A DNA stretch of 64,000 nucleotides, taken from positions 744,001 through 808,000 of the forward strand of contig CAWUCO010000268.1 in the NCBI GenBank assembly GCA_963920705.1, given 5' to 3'. The notes beneath the pieces were generated by a model. It was given only the letters and a program-made list of their open reading frames with translations, ran no database searches and had not been told where the DNA came from. Position numbers and translations under genes: made by a program. The stretch comes from Odiellus spinosus. Its lineage: Eukaryota > Arthropoda > Arachnida > Opiliones > Phalangiidae. Within the stretch, counting starts at the first letter, position 1. Every line of letters begins with the position of its first letter. This document shows positions 56,601 through 63,848 of this stretch, piece by piece.

Positions 56601-58467
56601 TTGAATTGGCCATATTTTCCATGTTTTTCAACGGATTTTCCAAAACTCTTGTTTTTTAGATAGACCAATATTTGCTCTTTCGAGTGGTCTTAATTTTGTC
56701 TAAATCGCTTAAAAATCAAAAGTTTTGTGTCCATTTGAATCCAATAATCTTGGATTTTTAAGCGTTTTTGCTTAATTTTAACCAATTTTATATTTGTCAC
56801 GTTTTGGCAATTTAGACAAAACCAAAGTCATTCGAAAGAGCAATTAATGGACAGTCTAAATAATAAGAGTTTTCAAAAATCCGTTGAAAAACAAGAAAAA
56901 TATGACCAATTCAAGAAATCATACAATATCAAAATAGTCAAATTTCAGATTTTAAAAATTCGCTTTTTGATATTAGATGTTTTTTGAATTGGCCATATTT
57001 TCCATGTTTTTCAACGGATTTTCCAAAACTCTTGTTTTTTAGATAGACCAATATTTGCTCTTTCGAGTGGTCTTAATTTTGTCTAAATCGCTTAAAAATC
57101 AAAAGTTTTGTGTCCATTTGAATCCAATAATCTTGGATTTTTAAGCGTTTTTGCTTTATTTTAACCAATTTTAAATTTGTCACAATTTTGCAATTTAGAC
57201 AAAACCAAAGTCATTCGAAAGAGCAATTAATGGACAGTCTAAATAATAAGAGTTTTCAAAAATCCGTTGAAAAACAAGAAAAATATGGCCAATTCAAGAA
57301 ATCATACAATATCAAAATAGTCAAATTTCAGATTTTAAAAATTCGCTTATTGATATTAGATGTTTTTTGAATTGTCCATATTTTCCATGTTTTTCAACGG
57401 ATTTTCCAAAACTCTTGTTTTTTAGATAGACCAATATTTGCTCTTTCGAGTGGTCTTAATTTTGTCTAAATCGCTTAAAAATCAAAAGTTTTGTGTCCAT
57501 TTGAATCCAATAATCTTGGATTTTTAAGCGTTTTTGCTTAATTTTAACCAATTTTATATTTGTCACGTTTTGGCAATTTAGACAAAACCAAAGTCATTCG
57601 AAAGAGCAATTAATGGACAGTCTAAATAATAAGAGTTTTCAAAAATCCGTTGAAAAACAAGAAAAATATGACCAATTCAAGAAATCATACAATATCAAAA
57701 TAGTCAAATTTCAGATTTTAAAAATTCGCTTTTTGATATTAGATGTTTTTTGAATTGGCCATATTTTCCATGTTTTTCAACGGATTTTCCAAAACTCTTG
57801 TTTTTTAGATAGACCAATATTTGCTCTTTCGAGTGGTCTTAATTTTGTCTAAATCGCTTAAAAATCAAAAGTTTTGTGTCCATTTGAATCCAATAATCTT
57901 GGATTTTTAAGCGTTTTTGCTTAATTTTAACCAATTTTATATTTGTCACGTTTTGGCAATTTAGACAAAACCAAAGTCATTCGAAAGAGCAATTAATGGA
58001 CAGTCTAAATAATAAGAGTTTTCAAAAATCCGTTGAAAAAAAAGAAAAATATGGCCAATTCAAGAAACCATTCAATATCAAAATTGTCAAATTACAGATT
58101 TTAAAAATTCGCTTTTTGATATTAGATGTTTTTTGAATTGGCCATATTTTCCATGTTTTTCAACGGATTTTCCAAAACTCTTGTTTTTTAGATAGACCAA
58201 TATTTGCTCTTTCGAGTGGTCTCAATTTTGTCTAAATCGCTTAAAAATCAAAAGTTTTGTGTCCATTTGAATCCAATAATCTTGGATTTTTAAGCGTTTT
58301 TGCTTTATTTTAACCAATTTTAAATTTGTCACAATTTTGCAATTTAGACAAAACCAAAGTCATTCGAAAGAGCAATTAATGGACAGGCTAAATAATAAGA
58401 GTTTTCAAAAATCCGTTGAAAAACAAGAAAAATATGGCCAATTCAAGAAATCATACAATATCAAAAT

Positions 58468-58678
58468 TATACAAAAACGTTGTTTTGCTTCGCACTTCAA
58501 AAAAGTGCATTTATAGGTAAGAATTTCAAACCCGTGAAGGGACAGAAATTATAAATTCACAGTGAAAGAAATATGAAAGTCACAGTCTAAGAAATCATAA
58601 AGCTATAATTATAATAATTAATATGAATAAAAAATTTACAAAAAAATGACGTATAAATTCGGCCTATCGAAACTTTTA
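58468..58678 (+). repeat. Left inverted arm of the fold-back element
   Basis: This 211-bp arm runs from TATACAAAAACG to CGAAACTTTTA. It contains a small hairpin, GCACTTC with AAGTGC, near 58492. Its outer 145 bases are, by eye, identical to the reverse complement of 59102-59246 but differ at about five positions from the reverse complement of 58957-59101. Confidence 0.85.
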
Positions 58679-58890
58679 CTTATGTAGATTTAATGATTAG
58701 AAACTTTATAAAGAGGCGAATGTTTCCTTTTTCTAACTGAAAACTGCAACCATCCATCCTAACAACTAAACATTTTAAAAACGCGGGCAGGAACTATTTG
58801 GTATTATGATATTCTACCTTTCCACGCATAGTTGGCTTTTAGTTAGCCTTACCAAGAGTGAATTCTACAACAGAATGATTTCTGCATAAT

Positions 58891-59101
58891 TAAAAGTTTC
58901 GATAGGCCGAATTTATACGTCATTTTTTTGTAAATTTTTTATTCATATTAATTATTATAATTATAGCTTTATGATTTCTTAGACTGTGACTTTCATATTT
59001 CTTTCACTGTGAATTTATAATTTCTGTCCCTTCACGGGTTTGAAATTCTAACCTTTAAATGCACATTTTTGAAGTACGAAGCAAAACAACGTTTTTGTAT
59101 A
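58891..59101 (-). repeat. Inner right inverted arm of the fold-back element
   Basis: The reverse complement of this segment matches the left arm along its whole length. Differences cluster in the outer part: AACCTTTAAATG versus ACCTATAAATG, CACATTTTTG versus CACTTTTTTG, and AAGTACGAAG versus AAGTGCGAAG. It is therefore older or less homogenised than the outer copy that follows. Confidence 0.85.
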
Positions 59102-59246
59102 ATAATTATAGCTTTATGATTTCTTAGACTGTGACTTTCATATTTCTTTCACTGTGAATTTATAATTTCTGTCCCTTCACGGGTTTGAAATTCTTACCTA
59201 TAAATGCACTTTTTTGAAGTGCGAAGCAAAACAACGTTTTTGTATA
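58957..59246. repeat. Tandem direct duplication of the arm terminus (2 x 145 bp)
   Basis: ATAATTATAGC through TTTTTGTAT occurs at 58957-59101 and again at 59102-59246 in direct orientation. The second copy forms the present outer end of the element and matches the left arm exactly. The duplication adds an extra terminus, as could arise by template switching or by insertion of one element end next to another. Confidence 0.85.
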
Positions 59247-60346
59247 ATTTGTGTTTGCTTTTGGAAAAATTAAACACTTGTAAATCAATTAATCCATTTT
59301 TTTTAATTTAGTGGTAGGAATTAAAATTGCAAATTTACAAGTTTAAATTGAAATGATTTAATATATATGATTATTTTATATTGTACAAACTTTATAATCG
59401 GTTATTGTTGTTCTAAATTATGGGGCCCTATAACTGTGGTTTAAGATTAAATATTCTATGGTGCACGTTATTCGATCTTTTTAAAAGTAAATTGATTAAG
59501 TTCTTGTTTTTGCCATATTCAAAAATATTCCCTCGAGCTCCCGCAGAACGAACACGTCAATACTCTCAGCATAAAACTATAGTTCTTAAATTTCATTTCA
59601 CACAGTTTAATTCAGAAGTGCTTTCGATTTAGATGAATATTAACATCGCTTAAGCCGTTGTTTTCATTTTGATGGTTTATACCGTTTAATTTTCATTTTT
59701 CACTTAGATTTAAAATGAAACCATTCAGTTTATTTGCCGGTTAATGAAAATTATTAACAACACTTAATAAATACTGGTCTGCCATGGTGCACCTCATGGG
59801 TTATTAGATTAATAGTTTTGACCTAATTAATTGGTACCCTTTTAAAATAGCTTTGAACTCACTCGTTTTCCTGTGAGGACGCGTTACACGACGCGCACAA
59901 ATAATGGTGGACTGACGCGCACAATTAAAGATTGAAATGTATACAGAATACTGGTCGCTGACGTCTCGTCATCGCGTAATTTCGAATCATCTGATTGCCC
60001 GGTTAGATTTTATTTTGTACATGGCGATCAAGCCTTTTTCTTACTCCGTATATTTAAACTCAATTTAAAAATTATGACCTCTCGCTTTTAAGTCTCCAGT
60101 CCAACCTCAGCATACCAGTAAGTAGGAAAATATATAATTGGTACCATGACGCGGCATACGCGGGCATGGCAACTAAAAGGAATTTAAAGTTTTCTTAAAA
60201 TTGAGAACACATGGGACCGATTTATAAAAAAAAGGAAGTCCATGTGCAAGAAGAACCATTACAACTCTAACCTCCGACCTCGCGCTAGCTAGATTCGCGT
60301 ATCGGAAGACCTAAAAGAAAAAACACCCTACAACTGTAATTGTTCT
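59247..60346. other. Unassigned A+T-rich insert DNA, no gene seen
   Basis: About 1.1 kb lies between the fold-back element and a poly-G run. It is neither satellite nor a recognisable repeat. A 70-codon open frame at 59420-59632 has no recognisable motif and is most likely chance. GACGCGCACAA occurs twice, at 59890 and 59914. A good splice-donor-like GTAAGT occurs at 60118, but no exon could be built around it. I see no RNA gene or promoter here that I would defend. Confidence 0.6.
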
Positions 60347-60357
60347 GGGGGGGGGGG
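60347..60357 (+). repeat. Run of eleven G
   Basis: TTCT is followed by eleven consecutive G and then CGG. Such runs are length-unstable and are a likely place for assembly length error. Nothing beyond the homopolymer can be inferred. Confidence 0.9.
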
Positions 60358-61549
60358 CGGAGTCTCTGCCGTTTACAAATAAAAGTATTTACGAATTAAA
60401 GGGTAGGAGTCAAAGATTTTAAAGGTTATATAAGAAAATATAAATAAAGTCCGAATTTGCCGTTACATATAATATGATGACTCTTTCTTTGTTTCCATCC
60501 ATGTATTCATCCACTACGCTTAGTTTAGAATAAGAACGACGAAAGCGGCATAACGATGTTATACCTTAATCGCGCCATGGCTCTGGAAGATTCGCTTCAT
60601 TTCCGAACTCGTCAATTATAAGAGAGAAGGGTGATACCAAGGGATTACTAGCTAAAGGGATATTGGCTAATTCGAATGATAAAATATACTAGCCTGACGT
60701 GACCTTCCTAGCGTTGTTTTAATCTGCTAACTTAAAGATAACGAAAAGTGATTACCATGAACATCCACTAAGATACTAAAATATCTACTCGAGAATTAAC
60801 GAGACGATCGAGACCAGAATAAACATTCAACTTTATTGTTACAAGTATAATTCTCATAAATTCAAAGAGCCCTGCAAAAAAAAGCAAACGAAGTCGTAAA
60901 AACAACATCGCGTTAAAGAACATATTTGCAAAAAACTATGCCAAGTCCTCCGCACTGTTCCTAAAGAAACGTAAGTCTTCCTTTACTCTGCTGTCCAAGA
61001 GATGTACAGGATGATGGCCCCAGGCATCTATCCACTACTTGTCCTCTACTTGGCCTATCCTAATCCTTGAAGGCTAAGACATTCTAGGCGTCACCACGGA
61101 ACTTCCACCTCTGCAGCAGGCTAGAGACGTCAACTTTTTTTTTACACGATGTTGAACGCATGAATGACAGAGAGAGAATGTGTTCTATCCATAGGCGCAA
61201 ATGACTTTTATCTCTCGAAAAACTACGTCGACTTCCCTTAAAAAACGGATTTGGCCTACTGGCGATAGGCCAACTGAAAAACGTATTTACATCCCATTGT
61301 AAGAATTGGACGACGAGTCCGAAAGTTCGTTATGTCGAACACATGATAGTACCGAAAGTTCGAATACTCAAAAGGGGCTGACTTCGCGTCGACTGCAACT
61401 AAATCAGACTGAGACTGTTGCACTCTATAATATTATAAGAGGAATGGGTTAGAGCAAGTGTTTAACTAGTTGGAGGGATGACGTAGTTCGAGTGATTAAC
61501 TAACGTAACCTTACCTAAAATATTACAAGAAGGGCAAGGAAACAAAATG
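60358..61549. other. Unassigned insert DNA between poly-G and minisatellite
   Basis: This 1.2-kb region has more G+C and CpG than the satellite. It holds a short open segment on the minus strand (60939-61034, listed separately), a direct repeat CCGAAAGTTCG at 61319 and 61352, and a small hairpin GGCCTA with TAGGCC near 61252-61270. No complete gene, RNA gene or transposase motif was found. Confidence 0.5.
60939..61034 (-). pseudogene. Short coding-like open segment, family not recognised
   Basis: On the minus strand 32 codons are open between stops at 61035-61037 and 60936-60938. The translation begins WIDAWGHHPVHLLDSR and ends with RNSAEDLA. Upstream in the same frame, beyond one TAG, a further 12 codons are open (PSRIRIGQVEDK). 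Amino-acid composition is more protein-like than in the surrounding A+T-rich DNA, with many charged residues. There is no start codon, no identifiable domain and no match I can name. It may be a decayed fragment of a captured or transposon gene, or a chance frame. An overlapping plus-strand frame of 31 codons is equally open, which weakens the case. Confidence 0.2.
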
Positions 61550-61708
61550 TCCTTTCGAGGTTGTGAACTATCGATAAAGATTCCACTTGAGATTATGTAC
61601 ATGAAGATTACGGTCTATCAAGATTGTGTTGCATCGACATTATGTTCTGTCGAAATTGCGTCCCATCGAGATTATATCCCATCGATATTGTGTCCTATCG
61701 CGCGTGTG
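61550..61708 (+). repeat. 16-bp minisatellite, about ten diverged units
   Basis: Ten consecutive units of 16 bases (one of 15) fit a consensus close to TCCCATCGAGATTGTG. Well-preserved examples are TCCCATCGAGATTATA, TCCCATCGATATTGTG and TCCTATCGCGCGTGTG, the last ending at 61708. The early units are more diverged. The 16-base period is not a multiple of three, so the 74-codon open frame spanning 61547-61771 is a by-product of the repeat. Short internal tandem repeats are common in non-autonomous rolling-circle elements, though not specific to them. Confidence 0.85.
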
Positions 61709-62133
61709 TCCAATTTTGTTCTTATATCCGTATCCTTTCTAGACTCCTTTAAATTCTGCAGCATCATTTAAATTTCCCGCCAACTTTTATAACTAAATCA
61801 ATTTATTGTACGTCTGTCTCAGAGTCCATTTTCTAAGACATTTCAAAATCTCAGCGTTATATACCATTTGGGCTATTGTATAATACCCAAGTTTATGTAC
61901 CCTGTGGCTTATAATCATTGATAAAAAAAATTCAATACGCACTATAAACGTTAAAAACACTGTTTTGCATTTGACTCAATACGTAGAATTCTAGGCATCG
62001 TCCTATATCTTTTAAACCAAAACATATATCGTTTGTATCTCTCGCGTTCTGCTTTATTATTTATATTTAATTAGACACAAGTTTTTTATTCAACTGCATA
62101 CACCAACGTTATCTTTTTATCCGTCTTCCTATC

Positions 62134-62416
62134 CAACGTAATCAAAGCTACTGTTATTCAGTCTTAGTATTCAACATAATAAAAGTATAATAAAATATAA
62201 TAGAACACCCTTGTAAATCTAACACATTTCTCTCTTTCTAATGCAAACTCCCAATGAAACGCCGTCTTTCACGGTGTTTCAACCTTATCTACAGCTTTTG
62301 TAATCTCAGTCTTAGTATTCATCCGAAACGTATAGAAAAATATAGAGTACCCCCACGAGCCTAACAAATTTTTCTCTCTCGAATGCAAACACTCAATGAA
62401 ACGGACTCGCGGTCGG
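62134..62416 (+). repeat. Pair of ~140-bp sub-repeats in module copy 1
   Basis: Units 62134-62279 and 62280-62416 share CAGTCTTAGTATTCA, a TATAGA-type A/T block, CTAACA with a TTTCTCTCT block, and AATGCAAAC with CAATGAAACG. The first ends in CGTCTTTCACGG and the second in GACTCGCGGTCGG. The same two unit types recur in module copy 2. Confidence 0.75.
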
Positions 62417-62418
62417 AC

Positions 62419-62436
62419 GAAGAAGAAGAAGAAGAA
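62419..62436 (+). repeat. GAA microsatellite, 6 units
   Basis: Six perfect GAA units follow CGGTCGGAC in module copy 1. This is the short allele of the tract seen at 63690. Confidence 0.9.
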
Positions 62437-62518
62437 GGAGAAAACCTCAGTTATCTGACAAAAAAGATTCCACCTCATAAGACAAATCTCCTTAGACTTT
62501 TCTAATGAAAGTTTGAGA

Positions 62519-62564
62519 CACCTATAAATAAAACAGGCCAGCTGGCCTGTTTTTAATATAGGTG
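62519..62564. other. 46-bp dyad with 24-bp perfect palindromic core, module copy 1
   Basis: The core 62530-62553 is perfectly self-complementary and centred on GGCCAGCTGGCC. Flanking CACCTATA (62519-62526) pairs with TATAGGTG (62557-62564), leaving only three mismatched pairs. A palindrome followed by a T run near an element end is the usual termination signal of rolling-circle transposons. Here it would be an inner terminator that was bypassed; that role is inference. Confidence 0.8.
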
Positions 62565-62738
62565 GGTAACAGTTTTTCAGGAATTCCTAAAATTAGATAC
62601 CCATATTGCCGAAAACCTAAAAATGTAAACAAGAGACCAGTATCCCTTAGTTAAAGGTTTTAAAATAACAAGTATGTGTGACATTGAAATAAAAACACCT
62701 CTATAACAAATATGATTTATTTAGTCAAGCGTAATTCA

Positions 62739-62903
62739 CGCGATGGTTAAAATAAATATTTCCATGTATGCAATGATCAGGCTGACGATGTAGAAGTTCT
62801 TGCTCAGGGTTCCCACTTCCTCAAAGTCTTGACGCATAGCGCGGTTTTCTAGCAGGTAGGTTTCTTCATAGAATGACTTATGCAGATAATAAGTAGATAC
62901 TGC
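62739..62903 (-). pseudogene. Coding-like fragment, probable captured host gene 5' end
   Basis: The minus strand has 55 codons open between stops at 62904-62906 and 62736-62738. Third positions are rich in C and G, unlike the A+T-rich surroundings. The protein reads, in part, LLENRAMRQDFEEVGTLS and then a hydrophobic stretch KNFYIVSLIIAYMEIFILTI of about 20 residues, resembling a membrane segment or signal anchor. A possible start ATG lies at 62837-62835. Another ATG at 62930-62928, in the same frame, reads eight codons to a TAA at 62906-62904. That TAA overlaps GTAAG, so it could instead be a splice donor. The downstream stop also overlaps a donor-like GTGAAT. I do not recognise the family. 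It lies between the two terminal modules, as expected for captured host DNA. Incomplete or broken in this window. Confidence 0.35.
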
Positions 62904-63064
62904 TTACAATGTGATGGTCGAGTGTTCCATGGCACGCCAGTCAGTTAATGAAGATGAGACGCTATCCTTCCACCTTGGAATTCAAAGTAATGACTAACCA
63001 ATACTTCCAAGTTGACGTCGAGATATTAAGCAGTCAAGAGATATTGTTTCGCTGAATACCTAGC

Positions 63065-63072
63065 CTTTTATA
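63065..63072 (-). promoter_or_regulatory. TATA-like box upstream of the captured fragment
   Basis: On the minus strand GGGTATAAAAGGC lies about 135 bases before the ATG at 62930. A TATTCAGC initiator-like motif follows 19 bases downstream, closer than the usual 25-30. Position and orientation fit a captured promoter for the fragment at 62739-62903. No transcription evidence exists. Confidence 0.3.
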
Positions 63073-63338
63073 CCCAAAGTAGGCAAGATAAAAAACGGGC
63101 CCACTAACAAAGAGTGGCCTACTGGGGGAGTGGTGTCCCACCGCCGATTTTTATAAACTAATGAATTAATTAAATCTGTCTCAGAGTCCATTTTTCTAAG
63201 ACATTTTGGAAATCTCATCTCTATATATCATTGAGGCTAATGTGAAATACCCTAGTTTATCTACCCTACGGTACATCATTCTAATTTTTTTAATAAAACA
63301 TTATCAACAAAACATTCCGTGCGTTTCTTAGATATAGA

Positions 63339-63414
63339 GACTAAAAAAATAGTTTCCTTATTCCGTCTTTCGCTTTGACTAAAAAATTAGTTTCCTTATT
63401 CCGTCTTTCGCTTT
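63339..63414 (+). repeat. 38-bp tandem duplication
   Basis: Two adjacent 38-bp copies run from GACTAAAAAA to CTTTCGCTTT and differ at one base (A versus T in the poly-A block). The duplication is present only in module copy 2. Confidence 0.9.
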
Positions 63415-63688
63415 AACGTTATCTAAAGTTTTTGTTATCTCAGTCGTAGTATTCAACATCAGAAAAGTATAAAAAATATAGAACACCCCAACATTTCTCT
63501 CTCTCTCGAATGCAAACTCTGAATGAAACGCCGTCTTTCACGGGGCTTCAACGTTATCTATAAAGCTTTTGTTATCTCAGTCGAAGTATTCATCAGAAAA
63601 ACATAGAAAAATATAGAGTACCCCCATGATCCTAACATATTTTTCTCTCTCGAATGCAAACTCTCAATGAAACGGACTCGCGGTCGGG
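63415..63688 (+). repeat. Pair of ~137-bp sub-repeats in module copy 2
   Basis: Units 63415-63548 and 63549-63688 correspond one-to-one to the two sub-repeats of module copy 1. They share AACGTTATCTA, TTATCTCAGTCG, AATGCAAACTCT and ATGAAACG. The sub-repeat duplication therefore came before the duplication of the whole module. Confidence 0.75.
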
Positions 63689-63689
63689 A

Positions 63690-63731
63690 GAAGAAGAAGA
63701 AGAAGAAGAAGAAGAAGAAGAAGAAGAAGAA
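63690..63731 (+). repeat. GAA microsatellite, 14 units
   Basis: Fourteen perfect GAA units follow CGGTCGGGA in module copy 2. Expansion relative to the 6 units of copy 1 suggests slippage after the modules were duplicated. On the minus strand it would read as a phenylalanine run, which inflates a spurious open frame. Confidence 0.92.
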
Positions 63732-63820
63732 TATCTCAGTTATCAATATGACAAAGAATTCCACCTCATAAGACAAATCTCCATAGACTTTTCTAATGAA
63801 ATTTTGAGACACCTATAAAT

Positions 63821-63844
63821 AAAACAGGCCAGCTGGCCTGTTTT
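63821..63844. other. 24-bp perfect palindrome at the right end of the insertion
   Basis: This is identical to the core in module copy 1 and is followed by TTTTTAAT and then satellite. The left outer arm CACCTATA is still present (63809-63816), but its partner TATAGGTG is absent because the satellite begins there. It probably marks the functional 3' terminus of the inserted unit. Confidence 0.8.
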
Positions 63845-63848
63845 TAAT

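Larger units (their letters stand above)
1..58467. repeat. 383-bp satellite DNA array, main block
   Basis: About 152 head-to-tail copies of an A+T-rich monomer fill this block. The same landmarks recur every 383 bases; for example the TTGCAATTTAGAC segment occurs at 120, 503, 886, 1652 and 2035. Neighbouring copies differ by only a few substitutions, with rare 1-base indels near 11399, 22286, 27396, 32140, 35551 and 40680. There is no spacer between copies and no other element interrupts the block before 58468. The left edge is outside the window. The array was probably homogenised by unequal exchange or gene conversion and could be centromeric or pericentromeric heterochromatin. The location is inference: no centromere or telomere landmark is present. 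The family was not recognised from memory. Confidence 0.98.
58468..59246. mobile_element. Fold-back (MITE-like) element with long terminal inverted repeats
   Basis: The element starts TATACAAAAACGTTG and ends with its reverse complement at 59246. Left arm 58468-58678 and right arm 58891-59101 are inverted copies of 211 bp. The central 212 bases between the arms have no open frame of note. A second copy of the outer 145 bp of the right arm follows at 59102-59246. TA ends suggest a TA target site, as in Tc1/mariner-type non-autonomous elements. The left flank is satellite (CAAAAT) and the right flank (ATTTGTG) is not, so a clean target duplication cannot be shown. No protein is encoded. Confidence 0.8.
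61777..62564 (+). repeat. Terminal module, copy 1
   Basis: This segment is a diverged direct repeat of 63141-63848. Shared landmarks in order are CCGCC with TTTATAA, CTGTCTCAGAGTCC, two internal sub-repeats of about 140 bp, a GAA tract, a block ending CTAATGAAA and TTTGAGACACC, and the 24-bp palindrome. The copies differ by many substitutions and indels. The middle part, about 61925-62133, matches only weakly. In this copy the palindrome is embedded in a longer dyad that continues into TATAGGTG. No coding function is evident. Confidence 0.85.
62565..63140. other. Unique spacer between the two terminal modules
   Basis: These 576 bases are not repeated elsewhere in the window. The part 62565-62735 is A+T-rich with no feature seen. 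The part 62736-63075 holds the minus-strand open fragment and TATA-like box described separately. The part 63076-63140 is G+C-richer and would be upstream promoter DNA. The spacer is bounded on both sides by the same terminal module. Confidence 0.6.
58468..63848. mobile_element. Composite non-coding transposable-element insertion in the satellite
   Basis: The satellite stops after TATCAAAAT at 58467 and resumes in the same monomer with AGTCAAATTT at 63849, so about 5.38 kb has been inserted. AAT stands on both sides (58465-58467 and 63846-63848). It may be a 3-bp target duplication or chance. The insert begins with TATACAAAAACG, the end of a fold-back element, and ends with a palindrome followed by TTTTTAAT. 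It contains a minisatellite, a duplicated terminal module and a probable captured gene fragment. No transposase, reverse transcriptase, replicase or helicase frame is present, so it is non-autonomous. A palindrome close to the 3' end, internal short tandem repeats and a captured fragment fit Helitron or Helentron relatives. The usual TC start and CTRR end were not found, so the class is unresolved. Confidence 0.85.
63141..63848 (+). repeat. Terminal module, copy 2, abutting the satellite
   Basis: This second copy of the module ends 63821-63848 with the same palindrome plus TTTTTAAT, directly joined to satellite. Relative to copy 1 it has a longer GAA tract (14 versus 6 units), a private 38-bp tandem duplication (63339-63414) and a truncated outer dyad. 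It defines the right end of the insertion. An 84-codon minus-strand frame (63558-63812) and its 69-codon counterpart in copy 1 (62269-62478) are judged non-coding, because a phenylalanine run from the GAA tract makes up much of each. Confidence 0.85.

Noticed and set aside
1-58467. CRISPR array
   Set aside because: Copies are contiguous 383-bp monomers with no unique spacers, no short palindromic repeat plus spacer pattern and no cas genes.
58445-58620. AAGAAATCATA shared by the satellite just before the insertion and by the fold-back arm
   Set aside because: An 11-base A/T-rich match without extension on either side can occur by chance and does not show common origin.
59420-59632. 70-codon open frame starting MGPYNCG
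   Set aside because: No domain, no coding-like composition, no neighbouring gene structure. Its length is within chance for this region.
61547-61771. 74-codon open frame starting MSFRGCEL
   Set aside because: It runs through the 16-bp minisatellite, whose period is not a multiple of three. The frame is accidental.
58468-63848. Canonical Helitron with 5' TC and 3' CTRR inserted between A and T
   Set aside because: Neither terminal motif is visible. The left end is a fold-back terminus and the right end is TTTTTAAT, so only a relationship to Helitron-like elements is suggested.
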